A DNA stretch of 64,000 nucleotides from Ridgeia piscesae (taxonomy: Eukaryota; Annelida; Polychaeta; Sabellida; Siboglinidae), in NCBI GenBank assembly GCA_025642075.2, contig JAODUO010000180.1, forward strand, positions 802,001 to 866,000, written 5' to 3'. Both the position numbers and the translations under genes were made by a program. Each line of letters begins with the position of its first letter. Position 1 is the stretch's first letter. The notes beneath the pieces are model-generated. The model was not told the origin of the DNA. It saw only the letters and a list, made by a program, of their open reading frames with translations, and searched no databases. Shown in pieces: positions 36,240-48,881 of this stretch.

Positions 36240-39200
36240 CAGGTGTATACATACATACAAATATATATTTGTGTTTTTCTCTTTGCAGTGATAACCCGCT
36301 GTATAAAACCACCTATTCCACCAGTGAACCTCAACTGTTCAGAACCACAGAAGGTGTACATCAAGAATGTAACATTGGGAAAAAGTGCATGTGATGATCA
36401 GATATGTTGTCCAAATAATAGTCTCTGCTTCGCAGAGAACACAGCTAATCACCTTGACTATGTGAAGAAAACTTGTGATGGAAAACACACATGTAGCATA
36501 TCTATGGTGAATCACTGGTGTGGTGGGTCATCCACTGACTATGAATCAGTGCACTATGTATGCAGCAGCATCAACCCAGGTAAGTTGAGACTGAACTGAA
36601 TTTTAATATTTCAAGTTCATCTGGCGGGAAAATTGGCGGATGTAGAGGATTGAAATTGGTGGTGTATAAAATTTGAAAAACAAGCGGAAATATTGATTGA
36701 TAAGTATTATTCTTGTGTTAAGGTTATTCATAAAGTGGTACTGGACATATATTGAGTAGTAGTTTTGGTTAAAGTTTGTTAGTTAACAGTATTTTTGAAC
36801 AGATTAGCATAGTGGGTGATAATAGGGTAATCTAGGCTTCGACAAATTGTAAACAAGATTGAGCAAATCTCTTTATTTGATATAGTATATAAGAGATAAA
36901 GCAATAAGAGTAACAACTACATATGTAAGATAAAACTGTGAATAGGTATCATTGTTATTAAAAATAAACAAGCGTTTTAGTAGGAAACCCTTGTTTGTTT
37001 ATATAGGTAGTGTCCAACGTTTCCGCTAGGGAACGGTACGAGCACAGACTAAACTTATTGTTCATGGTAGCATAGGTAGAAAGTTGTTTATAACATAAAG
37101 TGTGCTGCAGTTGCTGTACACAATAAACAAACAGTCTTTCTAAAGACTAAGTTGGTTTAAACTAAGAGTTGATTTTGACAAATCGTAATATGCACCTGGC
37201 AAGCGGCAATGAAGGCAAGGAGGCACTTGGTGTGTAACCACTGCCACAGCTTGGTGGATTTTGCCGTATCGGGGTGCGGAAAAATTTGGTCAGAGACAAC
37301 GGAGGAAGGGTTTACGTTCCAATGTTTAGGGTGTTGGAAAGTGGACTGTCTGACAGCAGAGTTAGCTAGGCTAACAGATATTGTGAAGGGGATGCAGAGT
37401 GGAGGGAGGGTGATTGCAAGGACAACAAATGGAGAAAGAACAACAGGAAACATGACATGCAGGAAGGTGACAGGGGAGAAAGAACAGTAGAGAAGGAGGG
37501 AGGGACAAGGGGACAGATGAGAGAAGTAGATGCGACAGGAGGTAAGACGAATGGAAGAAAGGAAGTGAGGGATGTGACCAAACGGAAGTCAATAACAAGG
37601 CGATGACAGGGAAAAGAGACCGGAAAGAAAGGAACAACAGAGAAAGCGGCAGGGGAAAAGTCAGCAACCAGGGAGATGCAAAACGGAGGAGCTACTCTGA
37701 AGCAGTGATCAAGGGGCATTGAGAACAGAAAGGGTATTTATGGGAGACTCCATTTTGCGAAAGACAGACAGGACATTAACAAAGGAGAAGACGTTGTTGT
37801 TTGTCTTCCGGGGCTAGGATAGAGCATGTGACTGAACGGGTAGAGAACGTATTGGGGCATGGCCAAGGGGGGTCTATATTAGTACATGTAGGGACGAACA
37901 ATGCAGACAGGGATGGAACAACCAGGAAGTAAAGAGATACAGAGAGTTGGTAGAGACACTGAAGAAGACGAGAGTTGAACAGATCATATCTCAGGAATCT
38001 TGCCAGTGATGAGGGGAAGGGGAACAACATTTAGAAATTGCAAGAGGATGGCAATTAACGGACTATTAGAGCAGATGTGTGAAGAAGGGAGTTGGATTTG
38101 TAGATTTGTGGGGATATTTTGTTGGAAAGAAGATATGTTTATGAGAATGTCATCTAAGCGGAAAGGGCGCAGCAGTGTTCTCCGAGAACCTTCTTCGATC
38201 GATGAATAATGGAACAGGTTCCAACTTTTTAAACTAGTTTCGCAGGGGGATACACAGAGAAGCCAAATACTAGAGGCATAGATAAAGATAGCAAAAATAC
38301 ATCAGCAAAGAACAGCCTGGAAAGCCCTACGGAATTTGGTTATAAATGTGTTTGTTTAAATGAAAGAGCATAGAAAACAAAAGAAATGAACTAAACATTA
38401 TGGTAGAAGATATTGACCCTCACATAAAGGTATAACTGAATCTTGGGCCACACCCGATATATCAGATGCCGAATTAGGAATGAAGGGTATGTAATGTTTA
38501 GGAAAGATAGATTAGGAAGAAGGGGAGGCGGAGTTATTTTATATATTAAAGAATCCATCCAAGCTTATGAAATAAAATTAGAAAAAGAACAGAATGTGAA
38601 GAAGCTGTCTGGTGTAACATAGTTACAGGAAACTCAACATTAACTGTTGGGTTAGTGTATCGAGTCCAAACATAAGCATGGAAGAGAATGAAAAAATACA
38701 TAACGCTATCAAAGAAGTGAGTAAACAGGACTGTATTATTATGGGGGATTTTAACCACAGGCATATACAGTGGACATCTCTACAGAGTACCGGGAGAGAG
38801 GATCAAGAGTTTTTAAATTTAGTACAAGATAGTTTCCTTTCTCAACATGTGTTAGAAGCAACCAGGGGCGAGAACGTGTTAGACATAGTATTGAGCTCAC
38901 AGAAGGAATTTGTTGATAATGTCAAGATATGTGAGCCACTGGGGTGTAGTGATCACAACCAGATCATCAAAGTAAAGGGAGAACGGAATAGAAAAATAAG
39001 GTACAGGAAAAAATTTCACAAAGGTACAGGAAAAAATTTCACAAAGGAAGATATAAGGACATGAGGGAATATTTAGCAAAGATAGACTGGAATAACACAC
39101 TGAAGAATAAGACAGCAACAGAATGCTGGAATATTTTAAAGAGTGAAATTGACTGCTCGTTGACAAATTTGTCCCCTTGAAAAAACAGGGGAAACGGCCA

Positions 39201-42200
39201 AAGAAGAAACACTTATCGAAGGAAGCCATTAGAAAAATCAAGTACAAGCAAATGATGTGGAAGACATATAGACATACCGGAAGTGAAGAAGACTATAGCA
39301 TTTAAAAGAAGCACTTAATCAAGCTACAGCTGAAATTAGAAATTCAAAGAGAAGCTACGAACAAAAAATAGCTTTTAATATAAAACATGACAGCAAGAGT
39401 TTTTATGCGTATGTTCAAGTAAACAGAAAGTTCAGGATAAGGTCGCCCTTTCTAGAAGGTAGTGATGGAAACATAATAACAGAGGATTCTTAATGGCAGA
39501 AAACCTAAATGAGTACTTTAGTTTGGTGTTTACCAGGGAAGATATTAGTATATTACCAGTACTTGAGACTAAGTTCGAAGGGAGAGAGTTTGACTATTTA
39601 GGACAACTAATTGTAACCCCAACAATGGTAGCTATGAAAATAAGAGATATGAAGGATAATAAATCACCTGGAGTGGATGGGATTCCTCCCAAATTACTAT
39701 TTGGAAATTGTAGAACAAATCAGCATACCGCTTGCAACAGTGTTCAATTTGTCATTAGAGGAGGGAATAGTTCCGTTAGAATGGAAAGAAGCAAACATTA
39801 TACCATATTTGAAAAAAGGTTCGAAAACAAGTCAGAGAACTATAGACCAGTGAGTTTAACATCGGTGATTTGCAAACTATTAGAAAGACTAATTAAAGAT
39901 CACCTGGTTGATTTTCTTGTTAAAAATAAATTGATAAACCCATCTCAACATGGGTTTTTAAAAGCGAGGTCATGCTTAACAAATATGTTATGTTTTTTGG
40001 AAGATGTCACAAAGGGCTAGATGAGGGATCACCAGTAGGTATAATCTACTTAGAATTTAAAAAAGCCTTTGACAAAGTGCCACACCAAAGACTACTACTT
40101 AAACTAAAGGCCCATGGCATAGGAAATGGAATGATCAACTGGATAGAAAAATGGCTTATTGATAGAAGACAAAGAGTAGTTGTTGATGGGGAAAGGGTTT
40201 TAAACTGGAAAGCGGATTGAGTGGAGTACCCAGGGATCAGTACTGGGACCTATTTTATTCCTAATATATATCAATGATTTGGATGATGACATAACAAGCA
40301 AGGTGTTGAAGTTTGCGGAGACACAAAAGTGTTTGGAAAATTAAAAGTGATGCAGATAGACAGCATTTACAAGATGATCTTAATAAGTTGATAGAATGGT
40401 CTGAGAAGTGGCAAATGCTGTTTAATTTTGGAAAGTGTAAGTGCCTTCCACAGGACATGGGAATGAAGATGCACAATATACAATGGGGGATACTGTACTA
40501 AATACTACCTTAAAGGAAAAGGACTTAGGGTTAACTATTAGTGCTGACATGAAGGTATCAGAGCATGTGGAATTGACAAACAGGAAGGCCAAATTTTGGA
40601 TTAATTAGGCGAAATATAGTGTACAAAGAAAAGAACTAATAATACCGCTGTATAAAACAATAGTTAGGCCTCACTTAGAATATTGTATACAAGCATGGAG
40701 GCCATATCGCAAGAAGGATATTGATATGCTAGAAAGAGTACAAAGGAGAGCAACCAAAATGATACCAAAACTCAGGAATATTAGTTATGAAATGCGTCTA
40801 AAAGAATGTGGTTTAACAACACTAGAAACCAGAAGATTGAGAGATCAGATTGAGGTGTTTAAAATATTGAATGGATATGAAAATATTGACAGAAATATTT
40901 TTTTCACAGTCAAGGAAGAGAGAAGGACTAGAGGACATGGAGTTACATTAGCAAAGAAGCAGTGTAGACTAGATATTAGAAAATTTTCATTTTCACAAAA
41001 ACAGTAAACGAATGGAACAGATTATCAGCTGATTGTGTAGGTGCTAGTAGTGTTAATATATTTAAAAATAAAATCGACATATACCTAAGACGGGCGGGGT
41101 ATACTTAGATAGATAGGTTGGACTCTCGATAAGCCAAATGGCTTCCTAGTCCACCTGCCATCTAGAGTTGAATCTCTAGGTGGCAATCTTGTTAAATCTT
41201 GTTAAATCTTAATTTCTTTTGACACATGCGCATAAAATGATGTTGTTGTGTTAACACATCTGGCAGTAATGTTTTACTTTGTCTAACTTACGTAGTGTTA
41301 TTCTCTCTTGCCAATTACCTTTGCAGCAACACCCACAATCACACAACCTACTGTGAGAATGCTACAGGACGAGGCCAACACTGTGATGACCACCACCAGT
41401 GGCAGCACCAGTCTGATGCAGGGCTCTACAGTCAAAGGCCTTGCCAAAGGAACCAAACGCCAGTCAAAAGGTAATTCAATAATGTAACAACCGTGAGTCA
41501 TGAAGTCTTCCTAATAGTCACTTGCTAGCCGGAGTAACCATGATATGTCCACAGTCTAATTATCATACATTCAATAATATGTTTAATTGGCAGTGGTATA
41601 CATTTACTGCCAGTACTTTATTTGGACATGTTGAAATGCATAGAATTTTTTAATAGTCATCTCAGGACTTTATACAATTTTATGACATACATTGTTCATG
41701 GCTCCAAGATTTTGTTATTTTGTCGTACATTTCAAAAGTTATGTTCCAAAGTAAGATAATTTCTTTAAAATAAATAGTTTTTACAGAATGTTTGCATCAA
41801 AGCCTGTCTACAATTAAAGTTGCAATGACAACAGTGTTGCTGCCACTGCCGAATGTAAACCTAGATTTAAAATTGTGTTTTCAAATGGAGTGGAGACACT
41901 GGATAATATGCCAACTGGTATTGTTGTTGTAGGTGTGATTGCAGGTGTCACCACCGCAGTCATGTGTCTTATAATCGGTGGTGTCATCATAGTCATTGTA
42001 GTCTACAAGAGGTAGGTATACTCTCCATAGACACATGTAGTCAGCAACTACTGCTTATTTACTTGCTTAACACATCAACTGTACAAGAGGAATCAAATGA
42101 CCATTGTATTTAACTAATAGAAAGACGTGTCTAATGGTAAAGTGAATTTGAACATAAACGCTGATTGTGAAACTCATTCTCAACATGACTGACTGTTGCC

Positions 42201-43163
42201 AATTCACTTTTGATGAAACAGTATTTAATTTGTATCATTTATTATTTAATGTATCCTCTTTGTACATCATGTGTTTAATTGTCAATAATAATTATGTATT
42301 AATGATAAATTACATATATCACAGTTGGATGATTTACAAATCTAGTTAAAGAGGAATTAAGAGAGCTTATCTACTATCAACGTCATATATTATGTATGAC
42401 ATATAGGCTTAATAGTGCTGCATAACATGACATCTGATTCATCCACAGAACCCGGGGTTCCAGTGATAGTCCCAAGACACAGGAACAATCCGTTGACCCT
42501 GACGCAAACATCTACGACATCATTGCAGAACCACCCAATGACAAAACAACTGAGAGTTACCAGAAAGGCGAGATAATGCTGCCCCCTGGCAACACAAACC
42601 TGAACCGAGCACTACCAAAACTGTCACCCGGGGAGGTGAAGAGAAAGCCAACTGAGAAGGATTACGACTATGCGTATGGACACATTGTGGCTGGCACTGG
42701 CGGGGTAGTGGACGGTGCACCCGGATCAGGGAACCAGGACGTCACATATGCGGAGATAGATGACAGTGGGGTGGACATGGAATGTGTGGGTTCGGATGAC
42801 AAGCCCACAGAAGTCACCTACTCCGAGATCAATGAGACATGTGACACGCTGGGAACACAGGGAGCTACAGATAGCAGGGAGAGCATCAGTGACAATGTGG
42901 ATAACACTGGGAATCCTGGTGAGATTGAGGTTGACACATTGGGTGCCTCAGCAATGGCTGATGACACTATGGGTGACACAATGGACACTTGTGGTGACAC
43001 ATTAGAAGAGAGTGACAGGACAATGGTTAAGAATGACCTTTACTCTGGTGACACATTAGAAGAGAGTGACACAACAATGGGTACAAATGACCTTTACTCT
43101 GGTGACACATTAGAAGATAGTAACATGACAATGGTTGAGAATGACCTTTATTCAACGAAGTAG
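34583..43163 (+). CDS. Gene D: SUEL-lectin/short stalk/TM receptor, two ITIMs and triplicated C-terminal Tyr module (434 aa)
   Basis: Exons 34583-34658, 36289-36579, 41327-41470, 41933-42011 and 42449-43163; phases 1, 1, 1, 2; stop TAG at 43161-43163. Layout: signal 1-25, SUEL 26-122, stalk 123-170 (shorter and partly basic), TM 171-196, tail 197-434. Intron 2 (4.7 kb) carries a sense-strand CR1 LINE. The TM and tail are the most diverged of the set, yet exon phases and motif order hold. The tail has the largest tyrosine count and a threefold in-frame repeat at its end. Confidence 0.8.
36205..36238. repeat. (TA)n microsatellite
   Basis: TA run 50 bp before the lectin exon of gene D. Confidence 0.95.
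36289..36579 (+). CDS. Gene D exon 2: SUEL lectin domain
   Basis: Opens V-ITRCIKP as in gene B; VYIKNVTLGKS (sequon NVT, GK for GR), QICCPNNSLC, CDGKHTC, TDYESVHYVC. 291 nt, phase 1-1. Confidence 0.85.
36600..37194. other. Intron 2 of gene D before the LINE body
   Basis: No coding sequence. It may include the CR1 5' UTR, but no second copy in the window covers this part, so the LINE 5' end is undetermined. Confidence 0.4.
37209..37490 (+). pseudogene. CR1 ORF1 N-terminal zinc-finger-like segment
   Basis: Cys/His pattern CNHCHSLVDFAVSGCG, then CLGCWKVDC followed by LTAELARLTDIVKGM. Resembles the PHD-like finger of CR1 ORF1 proteins; the frame is lost shortly after. Confidence 0.6.
39493..41007 (+). 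pseudogene. CR1 reverse transcriptase remnants, copy 1
   Basis: Frames at 39493-40020, 39972-40220 and 40726-41007 carry SPGVDGIPPKLL, RPVSLTSVICKLLERLI, KKAFDKVPHQRLL and, at the end, MLERVQRRATKM. The YADD-type site is lost by a deletion near 40318. Confidence 0.8.
41327..41470 (+). CDS. Gene D exon 3: short stalk
   Basis: Acceptor ACCTTTGCAG; begins ATPTITQPTVRM, ends GTKRQSKG. 144 nt, phase 1-1. Only moderately Thr/Ser-rich and basic at the end, so less mucin-like than the paralogs. Confidence 0.75.
41933..42011 (+). CDS. Gene D exon 4: transmembrane helix
   Basis: GVIAGVTTAVMCLIIGGVII then VIVVYKR; GxxxG kept. Acceptor TTGTTGTTGTAG. Confidence 0.85.
42449..43163 (+). CDS. Gene D exon 5: ITIM tail with triple terminal repeat
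   Basis: Motifs: NIYDII, DYDYAYGHI, VTYAEI and VTYSEI (ITIMs, 24 residues apart), then three 18-codon repeats GDTLEESDxTMxxNDLYS ending DLYSTK. The repeat is the same C-terminal block that is single in B, C and F. Confidence 0.85.
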
Positions 43164-43329
43164 CAGAGGGAAACTGCTGTGCTATGAACACAGGTACATG
43201 ACAACAATGACGTCACATTCTTGTTGATAATGGTATTATCCAAGCATGATGCTCTGTCTGTCATTTAATACATGATCTTCTTTCGACCACGCATTCTCTA
43301 AGTCCCTTTGTCCACTATGTCATCGTCCT

Positions 43330-43955
43330 TAACCTCTGTCACCTCCATGTCTCTCCCCAGTCTCACCACAACACCCTGTCCATTATGTTTCCTTCACAAC
43401 CCCTGTCATCTCTATGTCTCTCCCCAGTCTCACCACAACACCCTGTCCATTATGTTTCCTTCACAACCCCTGTCATCTCTATGTCTCTCCCCAGTCTCAC
43501 CACAACACCCTGTCCATTATGTTTCCTTCACAACCCCTGTCATCTCTATGTCTCTCCCCAGTCTCACCACAACACCCTGTCCATTATGTTTCCTTCACAA
43601 CCCCTGTCATCTCTATGTCTCTCCCCAGTCTCACCACAACACCCTGTCCATTATGTTTCCTTCACAACCCCTGTCATCTCTATGTCTCTCCCCAGTCTCA
43701 CCACAACACCCTGTCCATTATGTTTCCTTCACAACCTCTGTCACCTCCATGTCTCTCCCCAGTCTCACCACAACACCCTGTCCATTATGTTTCCTTCACA
43801 ACCTCTGTCACCTCCATGTCTCTCCCCAGTCTCACCACAATACCCTGTCCATTATGTTTCCTTCACAACCTCTGTCACCTCCATGTCTCTCCCCAGTCTC
43901 ACCACAACACCCTGTCCATTATGTTTCCTTCACAACCCCTGTCACCTCCATGTCT
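43330..43955. repeat. 67-bp minisatellite, about 9 copies
   Basis: Unit contains CCATTATGTTTCCTTCACAA, CCCCTGTCATCTCTATGTCT and CTCCCCAGTCTCACCACAAC. Period 67 is not a multiple of 3 and there is no stop in any + frame, so three long spurious ORFs arise. Confidence 0.95.
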
Positions 43956-44960
43956 CTCCTCACTACAATGTCCTGTCTATCGTGTCATCCTCCACAACCT
44001 CTGTCACCTCCTGTCTCTCCTCACCACAACACCCTGCCCACTGCATCTTCTAACATAAACTCTGTCACCTCCACGTCTCTCCTCACCACAACACCCTGCC
44101 CACTGCATCTTCTGACATAACCTCTGTCACCTCCATGTCTCTCCTCACCACAACACCCGCAGCCCACTGCATCTTCTAACATAACCTCTGTCACCTCCAT
44201 CCATATCCCTCCTCACCACAACACCCGCAGCCCACTGCATCTTCTAACATAACCTCTGTCACCTCCATATCCCTCCTCACCACAACACCCTGCGCACTGC
44301 ATCTTCTGACATAACCTGACTGTCACCTCCATGTCTCTCCTCACCACAACACCCGCAGCCCACTGCATCTTCTGACATAACCTCTGTCACCTCCATATCC
44401 CTCCTCACCACAACACCCGCAGCCACTGCATCTTCTGACATAACCTCTGTCACCTCCATATCCCTCCTCACCACAACACCCTGCCCACTGCATCTTCTGA
44501 CTAACCTCTGTCACCTCCATGTCTCTCCTCACCACAACACCCAGCCCACTGCATCTTCTACTAACCTCTGTCACCTCCATGTCTCTCCTCACCAAACACC
44601 CGCCACTGCATCTTCAACAACCTCTGTCACCTCCATATCCCTCCTCACCACAACACCCTGCCCACTGCATCTTCTAACATAACCTCTGTCACCTCCATAT
44701 CCCTCCTCACCACAACACCCTGCCCACTGCATCTTCTGACATAACCTCTGTCACCTCCATGTCCCTCCTCACCACAACACCCTGTCTACTGCATCTTCTG
44801 ACATAACCTCTGTCACCTCCATGTCTCTCCTCACCACAACACCCACAGCCCACTGCATCTTCTAACATAACCTCTGTCACCTCCATATCCCTCCTCACCA
44901 CAACACCCTACCCACTGCATCCTCCTCCACAACCTCTGTCACCTCCATTTCTCTCCTCAT
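43956..44960. repeat. About 61-bp minisatellite, about 16 copies, related to the 67-bp array
   Basis: Units of CTCACCACAACACCCTGCCC, ACTGCATCTTCTGACATAAC and CTCTGTCACCTCCATATCCC with small indels. Shares CACCACAACACCC and CTGTCACCTCCATGTCTCTC with the preceding array. Confidence 0.93.
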
Positions 44961-45699
44961 CACCTCCCTCAATCGTATCCTTTCCTACATCATGGAACCT
45001 TTTGTTCTCCACTGACAGCCTCCACTCCTTCTACAGAGCAGTATCTTCCTATCTCCCACATCATAGCACATGAACAAGTCACTGTCACCTGATTGTTTAG
45101 TTTACGTGTCAACTACTTCCTTGTGTCTTCATTATGTGTTCTCTCAGTCAGTGATAACCCAACACACTCATCTGCACTCTCACGTAATTTGCCTTATGTT
45201 CTAGTTGTGCCATATGTCAAGATGGGTTACGCAACTATGTAAAATATCTACTAATGTGTCCCTTTCTCGTTCAAACCATTCATTACAAAAAGTTAATGTA
45301 ATGGCTGTGTAAGAAAGTGTGTTATATAATGTACCTGTTAAGCTGCATTCACAACAAACACAAAGCAACAGTGGTTGCCAAAGATGTTTTTAACATTACG
45401 TAGACTGATGCTATTGTCAGCAGTGTCTGATTGATTACCTGCACCTTAAATTGCACACCAATGCATAGGCACAAAAACACCTGGCACTTCCATTTGTACA
45501 TTACGCACGGTAGGCTTGGTAGCTTGCTGGTTTTTAAAATACTGCACTAAGTACTGTAATTATGTGTATGAGCTTAACTAACACAGAACCCCCTTTAGGC
45601 AAACTGGTAATTTGTTATACAATATTCTTGTGAAATATAGCCATAATAGACATGAACAAGTCATGCACAGATACAGGCATATATACACTGTATCTGTAT
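44961..45699. other. Intergenic D-E, no gene seen
   Basis: No supported coding or repeat feature. Confidence 0.6.
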
Positions 45700-46000
45700 C
45701 TAACCGGCCAATCAATGGTTCACAGCAGCTAAGAAAGGTGTTATCGCACCATCTGCTACAGTAGACATAAGATGGTGATGCACATGGCTCCTGAAGGACT
45801 GAGCACCATTGTTACAGATCTCACCAACTACAGTGCCCGGAAGTCCATTCCAGATCTGGATTGCAGAGTCGATGACAGTTTTAGCACTATAAACACATAT
45901 GATGTCTCCTTTATTGGTGTGTCTATATTTGTAGAATGAATAAGCATGCAATTTATTCAAATTCATTGTTCTCCTGAATTATTATATGTTTAATATATTA
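45700..46000 (-). mobile_element. LINE 3' fragment (RT C-terminal tail)
   Basis: Minus-strand frame 45966-45712 ends with IQIWNGLPGTVVGEICNNG followed by AQSFRSHVHHHL, the typical end of CR1/L2-like ORF2 proteins (WNGLP...FKxxL). It differs from the other CR1 copies, so it is an older or different family. Confidence 0.6.
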
Positions 46001-46274
46001 TGTGTGTCTAGTGTTTCAAGAACTTGAAAAATAGCATGCCGTGTAGTATTATGTACTATGTATATGGTATACAACAAAATAACAGAATTACAAGATGTAA
46101 TAAATATTAGCATTTATACTCAGAAAGCTATAATTTTAGTTATATTTAGGATAAACTGAATATAATATCCGCGAGAGCTGTTATATGATTATATGATGTG
46201 GACACAGAGTCCTTATACATTTTTATAACAATAAAATAATTATTTGCCTCATATTATTTCTTACAAACATGTGT

Positions 46275-46975
46275 TGTTTAATTTAATAAGATTATAAAGA
46301 TTGTCACCTAGAGAATTAACTCTAGATGTCAGGTGGACAAGGAAGCTCTTTGGCTTATCGAGAGTCCAACCAATTCATCTATGTATACCATTCAATCACT
46401 TGTGAAAATGAGAACTTTCTAATATCTAGTCTACACTGCTCCATTGCTAATGTAACTTCATGTCCTCAAGTTCTTCTACCTTCTTTAACTGATAAAAAGT
46501 ATTTCTATAAATATTTTCATAACCATTCAATCTTACGAACACTTCTATCTGATCTCCTCCCAATCTCCTGGTTTCTAGTTCTATTGTTGTTAAACCAGTC
46601 TTTTACATGCATTTCATAACTAATATCATGGAAGAGTCCATTGTACTCTTCCTAACACGTCTATGTCCTTCTTGCAATATGACATCCATGCTTGTATACA
46701 ATATTCTAAATAAGACCTGTTGTTTTGTCCAGTGGTATTATTAATTGTTTTATTATAGACTACATTTTATGTAACTGATCCAAGAATATAATTTTCCTGT
46801 GATGATGCAATTCTGCACAGCACTGAAACCTGCATATCAGCACTAATCATTACCCCAAAGTCCTTTTCTTTAATAGTAGTACTTAGTACAATATCACCCA
46901 CTGTAAATTGTACATCTTCATTACGATGTCCTGAAAGCATTTATATTTCCCAAAATTAAACAATATCAGCCATGC
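46275..46975 (-). mobile_element. Old CR1 3' fragment
   Basis: Inverse of the CR1 3' end: ATTGTCACCTAGAGAATTAA and GGCTTATCGAGAGTCCAACC correspond to the terminal hairpin region of the 41 kb and 62 kb copies, and the match runs back to the RT segment preceding CKCL (about 46960). Clearly more diverged than the other two. Confidence 0.75.
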
Positions 46976-47079
46976 CTTAGAACGAAACATAAATTACCTT
47001 CTTGCTGCATAGCAAGGTGTTTTTGTTTACTTTTTTGAGATGTTCAGCCAGTTGTTTAATGATCTGATGAGTCAACACA

Positions 47080-47345
47080 ACCTGACATGAATTCAGGTGC
47101 GGTCACAAACCAATCAACATCATCTGGGACCAATCTGTATGACCCTGTCACAAGAGACATCAAGTCCCGTCCATCTGATGACACCCATGTCAACTACAAT
47201 ACAGGGCTGACAGAGGCGTCACCTGGTGACGAATATGTTTACTACAACAACATGAAACAGACAGTGGCGCTACCAGGTGGTGAACATATGTTCTACAATG
47301 ACCAGTTTGGCGATGATGGCTTTTGCTACCCACCACGTACAAATG
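47080..47345 (+). pseudogene. Orphan tail-exon relic 1
   Basis: Encodes TNLYDPV, DDTHVNYN, PGDEYVYYN, LPGGEHMFYNDQFG, closely matching the start of the gene E tail (NLYDTT, PGGEHVYYN twice). It then loses the frame; no lectin, stalk or TM exon is found upstream, where LINE fragments lie. Remnant of a deleted paralog. Confidence 0.75.
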
Positions 47346-47384
47346 CACTTTTATGGTTATACTGATGTACAAACATACTTAAGT

Positions 47385-47445
47385 TTAAGGTTAGTTTTAG
47401 GGTTACAATTAGGTTTAGGGTTACATATAAGGTTTCAATTAGATT
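47385..47445. repeat. Degenerate TTAGGG-like stretch
   Basis: Several GGTTAG/TTTAGGGTTA words within 60 bp. May be an interstitial telomere-like relic or chance. Confidence 0.3.
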
Positions 47446-47635
47446 GAAGGTACTTTTGACAAGATTGACATCACACATTTACATGCAATTGTATGTGGAG
47501 AGGTAGCAAAAAGCCATCTTTGGTTTATTTGTACATATATAATTCAAATAAACTCAACCAATACAAAACATATATGTGGAATTGTGAAATAGTAATCAAG
47601 TCATGCATTGCATCATAAGCTTGTTGCAGCTACTG

Positions 47636-47775
47636 GGAGGGAGGGAGGGAGGGAGGGAGGGAGGGAGGGAAGGAGGGAAGGAAGGAAGGAGGGAAGGAGG
47701 GAAGGAGGGAAGGAGGGAAGGAGGGAAGGAGGGAAGGAGGGAAGGAGGGAAGGAGGGAAGGAGGGAAGGAAGGAA
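47636..47775. repeat. (GGGA/GGAA)n microsatellite
   Basis: Pure purine + strand run of GGGA, GGAA units; spurious ORFs on both strands. Confidence 0.97.
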
Positions 47776-47779
47776 ACAG

Positions 47780-48881
47780 GTTGTTGTAAAATTCACCTAT
47801 GCAGCCTGGTACACCTGGAGAGATAAATATTACAATGGCTGGTAATAACATAGTCCCACATACATTTGATAACAGTGACATGATGATGTTTTATTCAGAG
47901 GAATCTATTTCTTTCACAAACACAAGAAGCTATCTACACCAGTGATTATTCCTGGGAAAAGGAAACATCAATTAATATATAGTAAGTTGTGCCATATATT
48001 ATTATTGTTAACTCAAGGTTTGTATCATTTACAGCAGTATCAATTATTAGGCGTCAACAGTGTCCATTGGCTCCACCTAGTGAGTATCCAAGTCGCGAAA
48101 GTCATGTTTGTAAATGGCTGTTGTTACAATTAAAACTGTAATCACTTTGGAGTATTCATTAGTTGTGAGAATGCTGTTAGTCAGGAAGCAGTTTTCTCAG
48201 TCAGGCTTAGTAGGTGCGAATGGCAATATTCTTGCTAAGAATGTGCACTCACCACCCCATGCATGAATGCATATACAGGTATATGCCAAAATATACATAC
48301 ATGCAAACATGTGAACACACATGCATGTGCATACTCATGCACATGAGCATGCGCATGTGCATACGCACACCAAGCAAGTCTGGGTGCCTTTGTATAATTT
48401 TTAGACATCTGAGTAAAAACTGTTCGGTAATGACTAACCAAAACATGAATGTGGTAATTTCACAATAGGCTACTTTCTGCCCGCACTCATGGACTCACAG
48501 CCCATGATTCCACTGGACCAATATCTTACACTAATAACTACACGGTACTGTTCCCCTAATGGAGGGGTGTCATTATGAGGGTGTTCAATTGACAAAAATA
48601 AACAACCGTGTGAACAGAAAATAATGAATGTGTGTTAGTAAATGTGATTCATAACTCTGTGGCTGATAAGAAACATCTGTGTGCAGCCATGTGTGACAAT
48701 CAACAACCATTGACATACAACAAGTGGTTCACCAGTTCTTTCAGCACTATCTGCAGTGTAGAAAAGCAGGACTACACACCTGTGCCAAACTGTTACAGCC
48801 AATGTCGACTGAAATGTTGTACAAGAAGATTTAGTATGAGGAGTTTACAGATTTCTGCCAGAATCACATCCTGAAGATACA
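47780..48881. other. Upstream region of gene E, no gene seen
   Basis: Includes an alternating purine-pyrimidine stretch (48270-48370, ACATGCATGTGCATACTCAT type). No clear TATA box or shared promoter block. Confidence 0.5.

Larger units (their letters stand above)
37195..41210 (+). mobile_element. CR1-like LINE, near full length, in intron 2 of gene D
   Basis: Order: ORF1 zinc-finger-like segment (CNHCHS ... CLGCW, 37209-37490), SGNH-esterase-like region (HVGTNNADRDGTT, about 37880-38210), endonuclease (GDFNH and GCSDHNQ, about 38330-39000), reverse transcriptase (about 39490-40900). The 3' end has a CCACCT...AGGTGG hairpin (41151-41183) and AATCTTGTTA repeats, as in CR1/L2-type LINEs. The RT FADD site is broken by a base loss near 40318 and many frames are shifted, so the copy is inactive. 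It is very similar to 59360-62695. Confidence 0.88.

Noticed and set aside
43308..44120. 270-aa ORF and two overlapping ones
   Set aside because: Stop-free 67-bp minisatellite read in three frames; no domain.
47596..47881. Pro/Ser and Gly/Arg/Glu repeat ORFs
   Set aside because: GGGA/GGAA microsatellite.
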